DNA of 64,000 nucleotides. It comes from Demequina sp. (GTDB lineage Bacteria; Actinomycetota; Actinomycetes; Actinomycetales; Demequinaceae). How positions within the stretch are numbered: the stretch's first letter is position 1; each line of letters starts with the position of its first letter. Of this stretch, positions 27,573 through 35,479 are shown piece by piece. The stretch spans positions 19,123-83,122 of the forward strand of contig NZ_JADQBF010000070.1 of NCBI RefSeq assembly GCF_016278775.1, read 5' to 3'. Made by a program: the position numbers and the translations under genes. A model generated the notes under the pieces. The model saw only the letters and a program-made list of their open reading frames with translations. It had not been told where the DNA came from and ran no database searches.

Positions 27573-27953
27573 ATGAAGACCGGTGGCTTTGGTAAGTACG
27601 TGGTGAACGCACTCGTGGCGGCCGTTGCAGGTCAAGCGATGGGAATCGTGCGCACCGAGCTCGAAGATGCGAAGACCGAGATGCAGGAGAAGGCCAAGGG
27701 CATCGGCATCGGCGCTGCTCTGGTGGCGGCCTCCGCGTCCTTCCTGTTCTTCGCCCTGGCCGTGTTCCTCGCGGCTGCCGTGATCGGCCTGGCTCAGGTG
27801 TGGCCCGCTTGGCTTGCCGCCCTGGCGGTGGGCGGTGGCCTGCTGCTCATTGGCGGCATCCTGATCGCCGTCGGCGCCTCCAAGATCAACAAGAACAAAG
27901 ATCTCAAGCCGGAACGCGCCATCACCAGCCTGCGCCGCTACTTCGGCAGCTAA
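27573..27953 (+). CDS. Phage-holin-family (superfamily III-like) membrane protein
   Basis: A 126-residue protein with an amphipathic N-terminus and two hydrophobic hairpin segments (about 48-72 and 78-103), like the PF07332 holin/YqjE-type family that actinobacteria encode as ordinary chromosomal genes. No phage genes are nearby, so lysis is not implied; an envelope-associated role is likelier. The site AGGAGGAAC before the ATG at 27573 is strong. Its TAA stop overlaps the TAG stop of the convergent EamA gene by 4 bases. Confidence 0.85.
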   Translation: MKTGGFGKYVVNALVAAVAGQAMGIVRTELEDAKTEMQEKAKGIGIGAALVAASASFLFFALAVFLAAAVIGLAQVWPAWLAALAVGGGLLLIGGILIAVGASKINKNKDLKPERAITSLRRYFGS

Positions 27954-28915
27954 GCCACATCCACCGACGGCGCTCCCGGCGGAGTGGCCGCCGGTGGGGG
28001 CGGCGGCTTGGGCCTGGATCGGCCAGCAAGCCACACCCCGACAAACACGACGAGCGCGCCGACCGGCTCGTACCACTGGAGTCCCTCGCCCAAGACGGTC
28101 ACGCCCAGCACCGTCGCGACAACGGGCACCAAGAACGTCACCGAGGTAGCGGTAGTGGCTCCGGCGAGTTTCACGACCCTCCAGAACATGATGTAGGCGA
28201 ACGACGTGCCGAGCACGCCGAGCGCCAGTACTCCCCACAGCGCTGACCCCGTGACGGAGAAGGCGCCCTGCTCCGGTGGCCCGGACAAGACCGCCACGGG
28301 CGCCAGCATGACGGCCGAGATCCCCACCTGCGTCATGGACAGCCCAGCGGGTCCGGCGCTCACCCGCGTCAGCAACATGCGCGACAGCGTCCCGCCAATG
28401 CCATAGAACGCGGTGGCCGTCAGCATCAGCACGGTGCCGCTCAAGGAGAACTCACTCACGTCCCATGCGCCCACCAGCACGGCTAGCCCGGCGGCGCCCA
28501 CCAGCAGGCCAACCAACTGCGAACGGGTGGTGCGCTCCGCCGGTATGAGCAGGGCCACGAACAGGGCGGTCCACAGCGGCGTGGACGCGTTCAGCAGGCT
28601 CGCGAGAATCGAGGTGATGTGCTGCTCAGCCATGGGGATCAAGACCATCGGCACGCCGGACATGCACACCCCCACCACGGCGATAGCCCCCACCTGCTTC
28701 CACGTGAAACTTGGCCACCTCCGCGCCACCGCCACCATTGCGACCAGCACGATCGCGCCGACCAGCAGCCGACCGAAGCCCACCTGGGCGGGGGTGAATG
28801 CCTCAAGGCCCATCTTGATGAACAAGAACGATGACCCCCACCCCAGAGCGGCCACCATGAGCGACGGCATCCACGCCCGCATGGGCGCGTGCTGCGCCGG
28901 GTGCGAGCCGCTCAT
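27950..28915 (-). CDS. EamA/DMT family transporter
   Basis: A 321-residue drug/metabolite-transporter-superfamily membrane protein with ten hydrophobic helices in two EamA repeats (first about 15-145, second about 155-295). Likely a metabolite exporter of unknown substrate. The C-terminal tail is Pro-rich (KPPPPPAATPPG). The ORF-track start at 29149 is an in-frame shadow; ATG 28915 overlaps the stop of the ogt gene by 4 bases (ATGA), indicating coupled translation with it. Confidence 0.9.
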   Translation of the reverse strand: MSGSHPAQHAPMRAWMPSLMVAALGWGSSFLFIKMGLEAFTPAQVGFGRLLVGAIVLVAMVAVARRWPSFTWKQVGAIAVVGVCMSGVPMVLIPMAEQHITSILASLLNASTPLWTALFVALLIPAERTTRSQLVGLLVGAAGLAVLVGAWDVSEFSLSGTVLMLTATAFYGIGGTLSRMLLTRVSAGPAGLSMTQVGISAVMLAPVAVLSGPPEQGAFSVTGSALWGVLALGVLGTSFAYIMFWRVVKLAGATTATSVTFLVPVVATVLGVTVLGEGLQWYEPVGALVVFVGVWLAGRSRPKPPPPPAATPPGAPSVDVA

Positions 28916-29520
28916 CGGTCCCCTCCCGGTGCGGGTCCTCCAGGGTGCACCACGCCCACCGCTGGCGCGAGAACGTCCGGGTGCGCCTCGCGTCCGGCTC
29001 TCAGGACGGCAGCGTCCGCCCAGCCAGCCTCGAACGCGAGCAGAGCGGCCTTGATCCCAGGGCCCCCAGGGCCGTAGCGGCCCAGACGCCCACCCGAAGC
29101 GATCACTCGGTGGCAGGGAACAAACAGTGCGATGGCGTTGCGTCCGCACGCCGTCCCTGCGGCCCGCATGGCCCGCGGCCTCCCGGCGGCCGCGGCCACC
29201 TCTTGATAGGACAACGGCTCACCGGCAACGATGCGTCGCGTCGCCTCCCACACGTCCTGGAAGAAGGGCCCACCCTCTTGCTGGACCGGGACCGACGCCG
29301 CGGCGCTGCCGTCTCCGTCCAACCACGCCTCGACGGCGTCCCTGACGTGAGGTGGTGCGCCTTGCGACCAGCCGTCGGCCACCAGGCCCCCCGGCAGTTG
29401 CGCTGCCACGTGGACTGCGGGCCGGAATCCCGCAGCACGGACCACGCCATCCGCGGTGGCGAAGACGCTGAGGTCGCCTACCGGGGTGGCGAAGCGCTCA
29501 TGCGTGAGGGCAGCATTCAT
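28912..29520 (-). CDS. ogt: Methylated-DNA-[protein]-cysteine S-methyltransferase
   Basis: A 202-residue suicide DNA-repair protein that moves the methyl group from O6-methylguanine (or O4-methylthymine) to its own cysteine. The active-site motif FVPCHRVI with Cys at about residue 135 is intact, and the following GGRLGRYGPGG loop is as expected. A C-terminal extension of about 35 residues is Ala/Gly/Pro-rich. It is translationally coupled to the downstream EamA gene. Confidence 0.93.
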   Translation of the reverse strand: MNAALTHERFATPVGDLSVFATADGVVRAAGFRPAVHVAAQLPGGLVADGWSQGAPPHVRDAVEAWLDGDGSAAASVPVQQEGGPFFQDVWEATRRIVAGEPLSYQEVAAAAGRPRAMRAAGTACGRNAIALFVPCHRVIASGGRLGRYGPGGPGIKAALLAFEAGWADAAVLRAGREAHPDVLAPAVGVVHPGGPAPGGDR

Positions 29521-29619
29521 GCGCCAAGATTACGGCCCGGAGCGGACGTCGAGACGAGGCCGCTTGGGCTCAGGGTGGCACCTTCTGCGCTTGCCGCGCG
29601 TCGGTGGCGCACACCGGGC

Positions 29620-29658
29620 AGAAAGAACGGCCCCCGTCCTTGCGGGACGAGGGCCGTT
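29620..29658 (-). terminator. Terminator after bldC
   Basis: A stem AACGGCCCCCGTCC (29626-29639) with GGACGAGGGCCGTT (29645-29658), one mismatch, has a 5-base loop. On the minus strand it is followed by CTTTCTGC. It lies 15 bases after the bldC stop. Confidence 0.72.
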
Positions 29659-29672
29659 ATGACTTGCGAATG

Positions 29673-29882
29673 TTAAGCGGAGTGAGCCTGTTCCTGCGCG
29701 TCTGCGAGCAGGGCCATCACCTCAAGCTCACGGAAACGCCGGTGACCACCCAGCGTGCGAATCGAGGAGAGTTTGCCAACCTTGGCCCAACGGGTCACGG
29801 TCTTTGGGTCTACGCGAAAAATCGCGGCGACCTCACTGGGCGTGAGCAACTTCTCCGGTTCATGGAGAGTATCTGCCATCAT
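29673..29882 (-). CDS. bldC: BldC-family MerR-like DNA-binding protein
   Basis: A 69-residue protein that is essentially a single winged helix-turn-helix, almost identical in pattern to Streptomyces BldC: LLTPSEVAAIFRVDPKTVTRWAKVGKLSS then IRTLGGHRRFRE. BldC binds AT-rich direct repeats cooperatively and controls developmental genes in streptomycetes; outside them its role is little known. Either of the first two ATGs may be used. It is followed by its own terminator and is divergent from the DUF3073 gene, so it is monocistronic. Confidence 0.93.
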   Translation of the reverse strand: MMADTLHEPEKLLTPSEVAAIFRVDPKTVTRWAKVGKLSSIRTLGGHRRFRELEVMALLADAQEQAHSA

Positions 29883-29944
29883 GTCTTTCCCTCAGTTGTG
29901 CCGGGAGCCCTGCGGGCATCGTCGCACCATGAGACTCTCGACTC

Positions 29945-30032
29945 ATACGATTATGACGCGGTTCTTGGGAGTTTTCCTGTTTTTGTCGGTATGTCCAGAG
30001 ATTCGCGACTGGTCGAACGAAGGTTGTAGAGT
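29945..30032. promoter_or_regulatory. T-rich divergent promoter region between bldC and DUF3073 gene
   Basis: The 218-base gap contains a T-rich run (about 29961-29990) that stands out from the GC-rich surroundings. Candidate -10 boxes are CATAAT on the minus strand (29950-29955, for bldC) and TAGAGT on the plus strand (30027-30032, for the DUF3073 gene). Neither has a convincing -35, so the assignment is tentative. Confidence 0.35.
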
Positions 30033-30100
30033 AACGACAGGACTCGAGGCCGAGGACCGCAGTTGTGCGTGTCCTCTGTAGTCAGAAGGGACGGGCGATC

Positions 30101-30274
30101 ATGGGGCGCGGCCGTCAGAAGGCAAAAGACGCGAAGATTGCGCGTCAGCTCAAGTACACCGACCACAGCAGCGATCTGCGCGAGTTGGAACGAGAGCTCA
30201 TCGGTCGATCCAGCGTGCCCGCGCAGCCGTCAGAGGACGAGCGTCGCGACCGTTGGGCAGAAGAAGACGACTAG
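30101..30274 (+). CDS. DUF3073 family small basic/acidic protein
   Basis: A 57-residue protein matching the DUF3073 family, conserved in actinobacteria. It begins MGRGRQKAKDAKIARQLKY, a strongly basic N-terminus, and ends in an acidic tail (RWAEEDD). The function is unknown. The ORF-track start at 30065 adds 12 unlikely residues; ATG 30101 starts the conserved sequence. It lies between bldC and purM, the usual place for this gene in many actinobacteria (from memory of family synteny). Confidence 0.88.
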   Translation: MGRGRQKAKDAKIARQLKYTDHSSDLRELERELIGRSSVPAQPSEDERRDRWAEEDD

Positions 30275-30391
30275 AGACTGTGCCGCGCCGGGGGTGAACG
30301 TCGTCTCCTGCCGCGATTCTTGGTGACCGCCCGGGGTGTGGCGGCCGTCGGCGTTGCGCCCGGGGGTCGCCGGTTCAGACGGGAGCCACCG

Positions 30392-31498
30392 TCAGGCGCG
30401 GTACGCGCCACTCAGGTAGACGGCGCCCCCCTGGACGCCCTTGGCGCCACGCACCACATCAGCGGACGACGCACGCGCATCGTCCGCGATGACCGCGCCC
30501 AGTTCCCACGACGGAACGCCAGCGGCTGTCGAGGCGCTGATCACGGAGTCGGCGTCGGAGGCCGACACTACGGCGACCATGCCGACGCCCATGTTGAGCG
30601 TCGACTCCAGGTCATGCCACGGGACCTGGCCCGCGCCCGCAAGCGCATCAAAGATGACGGGCAGCTGCCACGCGTCGCGAGCAACCGTCGCGGCGAGTCC
30701 CGCGGGGATGACGCGCGCCAGGTTCGCGGCGAGTCCCCCGCCCGTCACGTGCGAGAAGGCATGGAGGCCGGGTACAGAACCCGCAAGCTCCACACAAAGC
30801 TTTGCGTAGATGCGGGTGGGCTCCAACAGTTCCTCGCCCACGGTGCGGCCGAGGTCGGCCACATGACGGTCGAGCGTCCAGCCCGCATGCGCCATGACCG
30901 AACGCACCAGCGAGTAGCCGTTGGAGTGCAGCCCCGACGATGCCATGGCCACCACCACGTCACCCTCGCGGACGCGATCGGGCCCCAGCAACGCGTCGGC
31001 TTCGACCACTCCGATGGCCGCGCCAGCCACGTCATAGTCGTCTGGCTCCATGACGCCAGGGTGCTCGGCTGTCTCGCCCCCCACGAGCGCGGTATCCGCC
31101 ATGAGGCAGCCCTCGGCAATGCCGCGCACGATGTCGGCTATGCGCTCCGGCACCACGCGACCACACGCAATGTAGTCCGTCATGACAAGCGGCTTCGCGC
31201 CGCACACCACGATGTCGTCGACAACCATGGCGACCAAGTCTTGGCCGATCGTGTCGTGGATGCCCATCGCGCGAGCGATGACGATCTTGGTGCCCACACC
31301 ATCGGTTGAAGACGCAAGCAGTGGGCGGCGGTAGTCCTTGAGAGCAGAGGCGTCGAAGAGGCCAGCGAACGCGCCGACTCCCCCCAAGACCTCGGGCCCG
31401 TGGGTCTTGCCCACAGCCTCCTTCATCAGTTCCACCGCGCGGTCGCCCGCCGCAGTGTCCACGCCGGACGACGCGTAGGTGATGCCTTCGCTGCTCAT
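30392..31498 (-). CDS. purM: Phosphoribosylformylglycinamidine cyclo-ligase (AIR synthetase)
   Basis: A 368-residue ATP-dependent enzyme that closes the imidazole ring of AIR in purine synthesis. Diagnostic segments are SSTDGVGTKIVIA (about residues 60-72), GGETAEHPG and the C-terminal GMGVGMVAV-like (LNMGVGMVAVV). ATG 31498 overlaps the purF stop by 4 bases, so the two are coupled. The ORF-track start at 31588 lies inside purF and is rejected. No clean terminator is visible in the 117 bases between its stop and the DUF3073 gene. Confidence 0.97.
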   Translation of the reverse strand: MSSEGITYASSGVDTAAGDRAVELMKEAVGKTHGPEVLGGVGAFAGLFDASALKDYRRPLLASSTDGVGTKIVIARAMGIHDTIGQDLVAMVVDDIVVCGAKPLVMTDYIACGRVVPERIADIVRGIAEGCLMADTALVGGETAEHPGVMEPDDYDVAGAAIGVVEADALLGPDRVREGDVVVAMASSGLHSNGYSLVRSVMAHAGWTLDRHVADLGRTVGEELLEPTRIYAKLCVELAGSVPGLHAFSHVTGGGLAANLARVIPAGLAATVARDAWQLPVIFDALAGAGQVPWHDLESTLNMGVGMVAVVSASDADSVISASTAAGVPSWELGAVIADDARASSADVVRGAKGVQGGAVYLSGAYRA

Positions 31499-32970
31499 CC
31501 TGCGACCTCCGCTCGCTGGGTCAGCAGCAGGTGGCGCGCATTGACTGGGGTATCCATCGGGTACTGGCCCGTGAAGCACGCGGTGCACAGGCGCTCCTCG
31601 GCCTGCTGCGTCGCGGCGACCATGCCCTCAAGGGAGATGTGCCCGAGCGTGTCGGCGCCGATGTACTGACGTAGTTCTTCGATCGTCTTGCCCACCGATG
31701 CGAGTTCTTCGCGCGTAGGAAAGTCGATCCCGTAGAAGCACGGCCACTGCACGGGCGGCGCTGAGATGCGCACGTGTACCTCCGCGGCGCCCGCCTCGCG
31801 AAGCATCGCGATAATCGCGTGCTGGGTGTTGCCGCGCACGATGGTGTCATCCACGACGATGAGCCGCTTGCCAGCGATCACCTCGCGGAGCGGGTTCAAT
31901 TTGAGCCTGATGCCCAGCTGTCGCAGCGTCTGCGACGGCTGGATGAAGGTGCGCCCCACGTATCCGTTCTTGGTGAGACCCTGAGCGAACGGGATTCCCG
32001 ATTCCTGCGCATAGCCCACCGCCGCCGGCGTCCCTGACTCCGGCACGGGGATCACCAGATCCGCCTCGACCGGGTGCTCGCGGGCAAGAGTGCGGCCCAT
32101 CTCGAGTCGAGCGGCCTGGATCGACCGGCCTGCAATCGAGGTGTCCGGTCGCGCGAGGTAGACGTATTCGAAGACGCAGCCGTGCGGCTCTGCCTTGGCA
32201 AAGCGCTCGGAGTGAACGCCCTCGTCGTTGATGGTGAGGAGTTCCCCCGGCTCGACCTCGCGCAGGAAGGCTGCGCCCACAATGTCGAGCGCAGGGATCT
32301 CGGAGGCAACGACCCAGCCTCCACCCGGGAGCTCGCCCAGCACGAGTGGCCGCACCCCATGAGGGTCGCGCGCCGCATACAGCGCGTGCTCGTCCATGAA
32401 GACGAAGGAGAACGCGCCGCGCACGTGCGGCAGGAGTTCGAGTGCCGTCTCGGCAAGGGTGTCGTACTCATCGGATCCCAGCAGCGCCGTGACGATGGCC
32501 GTGTCGGTGCACTTGCCACCCTTGAGGTCCAGCCGCTTGGCCATCCCCTCCCTGGCGACCAGCAGGTCGATGAGTTCCTGGGGGTTAGTGAGATTGCCGT
32601 TGTGGCCGAGCGCGACCGTCCCGTGAGCCGTGGGCCCCAACGTTGGCTGCGCGTTGGCCCACGTCGATGCGCCCGTCGTGGAGTAGCGCGCGTGACCCAC
32701 CGCGATGTGGCCCTGGAGAGCCTCGAGGGCGCCCTCGTCGAACACTTGGGAGACCAGGCCCATGTCCTTGAACACGAGGATCTTGTGGCCGTCAGACGCG
32801 GCGATGCCCGCCGATTCCTGACCTCGGTGTTGCAGTGCGTAGAGCCCGAAGTAGGTGAGCTTCGCGACCTCTTCGCCCGGTGCGTACACTCCGAACACCC
32901 CGCACGCGTCTTGCGGGCCCTTCTCCCCCGGCATCAGGTCGTGGTTGAGGCGTCCGTCACCGCGGGCCAT
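31495..32970 (-). CDS. purF: Amidophosphoribosyltransferase
   Basis: A 491-residue enzyme that performs the first committed step of purine synthesis (PRPP plus glutamine to phosphoribosylamine). A 22-residue propeptide (to QDA) precedes the catalytic Cys23 of the N-terminal Ntn glutaminase (CGVFG). The C-terminal phosphoribosyltransferase domain has the PRPP loop LIVVDDTIVRGNT. Four cysteines at the expected places (EPHGC, WPCF, CTAC) would bind the 4Fe-4S cluster of the Bacillus type. The start overlaps the end of the upstream membrane-protein gene by 14 bases. Confidence 0.97.
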   Translation of the reverse strand: MARGDGRLNHDLMPGEKGPQDACGVFGVYAPGEEVAKLTYFGLYALQHRGQESAGIAASDGHKILVFKDMGLVSQVFDEGALEALQGHIAVGHARYSTTGASTWANAQPTLGPTAHGTVALGHNGNLTNPQELIDLLVAREGMAKRLDLKGGKCTDTAIVTALLGSDEYDTLAETALELLPHVRGAFSFVFMDEHALYAARDPHGVRPLVLGELPGGGWVVASEIPALDIVGAAFLREVEPGELLTINDEGVHSERFAKAEPHGCVFEYVYLARPDTSIAGRSIQAARLEMGRTLAREHPVEADLVIPVPESGTPAAVGYAQESGIPFAQGLTKNGYVGRTFIQPSQTLRQLGIRLKLNPLREVIAGKRLIVVDDTIVRGNTQHAIIAMLREAGAAEVHVRISAPPVQWPCFYGIDFPTREELASVGKTIEELRQYIGADTLGHISLEGMVAATQQAEERLCTACFTGQYPMDTPVNARHLLLTQRAEVAG

Positions 32971-33316
32971 CGGCCGTCCCTTCGTTGTCGTCGGCTTCGA
33001 AGCCAGCTGCGGCCTCGGCCTCGATCACGTCTCTTTGGCGGTCGGCAGAGCGGCCAGACACATACTCGATGACGGCGGCCTGCGCACCCGTGACGAGGCC
33101 CCCAGCGAGCGCGCCGCCCAAGCCAAGCAGCAGCATGGCGACACCCCGGCCGACGGCGGTGCCAGCTGGCAGGGTGGCGCCCAGTATGAGTCCCACGAAC
33201 AGGCCGATGCCGACGCCCGTCAGGATGAAGCGCTCCGTGCGGGGCGCTCGCCGATAGGTCGCCGGAATGGCGCTGTCGCGCAAATGGTCTGGGGTGGGCT
33301 CAGTACCGTCGCTCAC
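32957..33316 (-). CDS. Small membrane protein coupled to purF (unknown function)
   Basis: A 119-residue protein with two hydrophobic helices (about 31-51 and 57-80) between a polar N-terminus (TPDHLRDSAIPATYRRAPR) and an acidic C-terminus. I do not recognise a named family. The gene overlaps the purF start by 14 bases, so it is transcribed and probably translated with purF and purM. Its start lies 60 bases after the permease stop at 33376. A role in purine metabolism is not implied by sequence. Confidence 0.75.
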   Translation of the reverse strand: MSDGTEPTPDHLRDSAIPATYRRAPRTERFILTGVGIGLFVGLILGATLPAGTAVGRGVAMLLLGLGGALAGGLVTGAQAAVIEYVSGRSADRQRDVIEAEAAAGFEADDNEGTADGPR

Positions 33317-33375
33317 GGGATGAGTCTAGGCGGTGGCGCGCCCGCGCCGGTGCGTGACCGGCGCGGGCACCGCCA

Positions 33376-34317
33376 TTAGCCCTTGGTCGAGCCGGCCAGC
33401 AGGCCGCGCACGAAGTACCGCTGGAGCGAGAAGAACACGATCAGCGGAATGATCATCGAGATGAACGCGGCGGGCGGGACCAAGTACGCGTACTGGCCGT
33501 AGTCACCCGCGAGGTTCGAGATCGGGTACGTCAGCGGGTAGGTCTTGTTGCCACCGAACACCGCCGAGACCAGCAGGTCGTTCCACACCCACAGGAACTG
33601 GAAGATCGCCAGTGACGCCACCGCAGGTAGCGACAACGGGATGATGATCTTGAAGAAGGTCTGGGTGTGGCTGGCTCCATCCACGCGCGCCGCCTCCAAG
33701 ATGTCGCTGGGTATCTGCGACACAAAGTTGTGTAACAGGAACACCGCGAGCGGCATCGCGAAGATCGTGTGAGCTATCCACACGCCGGGGAACTGCCCGG
33801 CGACACCCAGGTTTTCTGGGCCGAGGAGCTTGAGCAGCGGGATCAGCGCCAACTGCAACGGCACCACCTGCAACGCGAAGATCATGACGAACAGGAAGTT
33901 GGAGCCCTTGAACGGAATCCACGCGAACGCGTATGCCGCCATCAAACCCAGTACCAGCGGGAACACGACCGATGGCACTGTCACCACAATGGAGTTCATC
34001 ACGTTGCCCAGCAGCGGGGGAGCCGTGGAGTTGTCACCAAACGCCTCGAACAGCACGTGGTTGAAGTTGGAGAACGTGAGATCGCCGTCGGCCATCACCG
34101 TCCACCACGCGTCGGTGCGGTACCTGTCACCCGGAATGAGTGCGGTCATGAACAGGGCGACCGTCGGAATGGTCCACAGCATCGCAATAATGATTGCTGC
34201 GGCTGTCGCCCATGGCGACGTGAGGTTCTCCTTCGCCTGGCCAGCCCGGTTCTTCTTGCGAGTCGGTGCTGCGTCTGGCGTGGCCTCGGGGCCAGCGGGA
34301 GGCATCGTGACACTCAT
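33376..34317 (-). CDS. Carbohydrate ABC transporter permease, AglG/MalG type
   Basis: A 313-residue permease with six hydrophobic helices and the cytosolic EAA loop EAARVDGASHTQTFFKIIIPL (about residues 205-225), which contacts the ATPase. It is the MalG-like partner of the permease at 34317-35390: the ATG at 34317 shares a base with that gene's TGA. The ORF-track start at 34599 is rejected because ATG 34317 gives the normal N-terminus (MSVTMPPAG). No ATPase gene is nearby, so a shared MsiK-type ATPase is expected. Confidence 0.9.
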   Translation of the reverse strand: MSVTMPPAGPEATPDAAPTRKKNRAGQAKENLTSPWATAAAIIIAMLWTIPTVALFMTALIPGDRYRTDAWWTVMADGDLTFSNFNHVLFEAFGDNSTAPPLLGNVMNSIVVTVPSVVFPLVLGLMAAYAFAWIPFKGSNFLFVMIFALQVVPLQLALIPLLKLLGPENLGVAGQFPGVWIAHTIFAMPLAVFLLHNFVSQIPSDILEAARVDGASHTQTFFKIIIPLSLPAVASLAIFQFLWVWNDLLVSAVFGGNKTYPLTYPISNLAGDYGQYAYLVPPAAFISMIIPLIVFFSLQRYFVRGLLAGSTKG

Positions 34318-35390
34318 CAGCGCGTCTCCTTCACCTTGTTGAGCGATCGCACGTTGTAGATGACGATCGGGATGACGAAGACGAACAGGATCACGGCGAG
34401 TGCCGCACCCAGTGACTCGCGACCTTCCACGAAACTCAGTACGTACATCTTGTTGGCGACGATGTCGGTCTGATTGCGGCCCTGCGTCACCGTGCGAACG
34501 ATGTCGTAGACCTTGAGCGAGGCAATCGTGATGGTAGTGAGCACCACCACCAGAGTGGCGCGGATCGACGGCACCGTGATGGACCAGAAGCGTTGCCACG
34601 CGTTTGCCCCGTCAAGCGAGGCCGCCTCGTTCATCTCGACGGGAACGCCCTTGATGGCCGCCGAGATGATCACCATGGCGAATCCCGTTTGGATCCATAC
34701 CAAGATGAGAATCAGGAACAGCGTGTTCCAGGGGGCCTCGTTCAAGAAGTTGAAGGCAGGGAACCCCATTTTGGTGATCAGCGCGTTGAGCATGCCTGTC
34801 TGAGAGCCGACCTGGTTGTAGTCATACATGATGGAGCCCCAGATCACGGAAGCTCCTACAAAGGAGATAGCCATCGGCATGAACACCAGGGACTTCAGGA
34901 CCTTCTCGCCCTTGGCACGGTCGATAAATACGGCGTATGCCAGGCCGATCGAAGTCGAAAGCCCAGGCACGAGCACCATCCACACCATCGTGTTGATCAC
35001 GGAGCGCAGGGTCGTGGAGTCCGTAAACGCAAATCTGTAGTTCTCGAGTCCAACGAACTGAGTCACGGACGTGTAGATACCGGTGGCGGGGTCGGGCTCT
35101 TGCACCACTTGGTTGAACGACAGCCAAACCGTCGACAGCGCCGGCCAAATCAGACCGATTCCAAGCAGGAGCAGGACGGGTGCAATCAGCACCATGAGTT
35201 GTACCTTGTCGCGGATCACACCGCGCACTAGGTCTGCGCCGAACATGACGGCCGCAACTACGACAAGAAACGCCACGATCGCAATCGCGGCGAGTGAAAC
35301 ATTGCTGCCCTGTGTTGACCAGAACTCACCGTCGAGCCCTGCCATGGGCAGCCCTCGGGACAAGGACAAGGGCACCTCAGTCGACGTCAT
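34317..35390 (-). CDS. Carbohydrate ABC transporter permease, AglF/MalF type
   Basis: A 357-residue permease. It has an extra N-terminal hydrophobic helix (about 30-55) ahead of the six-helix core, as in alpha-glucoside AglF-like permeases, and the EAA loop EAASLDGANAWQRFWSITVPS. It pairs with the AglG-like permease whose start overlaps its stop by one base. Upstream, an 89-base gap with a strong hairpin separates it from the binding-protein gene. Confidence 0.9.
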   Translation of the reverse strand: MTSTEVPLSLSRGLPMAGLDGEFWSTQGSNVSLAAIAIVAFLVVVAAVMFGADLVRGVIRDKVQLMVLIAPVLLLLGIGLIWPALSTVWLSFNQVVQEPDPATGIYTSVTQFVGLENYRFAFTDSTTLRSVINTMVWMVLVPGLSTSIGLAYAVFIDRAKGEKVLKSLVFMPMAISFVGASVIWGSIMYDYNQVGSQTGMLNALITKMGFPAFNFLNEAPWNTLFLILILVWIQTGFAMVIISAAIKGVPVEMNEAASLDGANAWQRFWSITVPSIRATLVVVLTTITIASLKVYDIVRTVTQGRNQTDIVANKMYVLSFVEGRESLGAALAVILFVFVIPIVIYNVRSLNKVKETR

Positions 35391-35423
35391 CGTCGATTCC
35401 TTTCACCTCGTGTGGCAGACGCC

Positions 35424-35457
35424 GGCTGGGCCCCGCGACGATGCGCGAGGCCCAGCC
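35424..35457 (-). other. Intercistronic hairpin between binding-protein and permease genes
   Basis: A perfect 9-bp stem GGCTGGGCC (35424-35432) with GGCCCAGCC (35449-35457), a 16-base loop that can itself pair (CGCG/CGCG). It lies about 25 bases after the binding-protein stop on the minus-strand mRNA. No U-tract follows. Confidence 0.58.
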
Positions 35458-35479
35458 AACTTGAGGGCTTACCTAGACC

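Noticed and set aside
27573-27953. Prophage remnant suggested by the holin-family protein
   Set aside because: No lysin, integrase, capsid or tail genes nearby; this family is a normal chromosomal component in actinobacteria.
29521-29672. Gene or RNA between ogt and bldC
   Set aside because: Only the bldC terminator is supported; the ORFs crossing it on either strand lack start signals and motifs.
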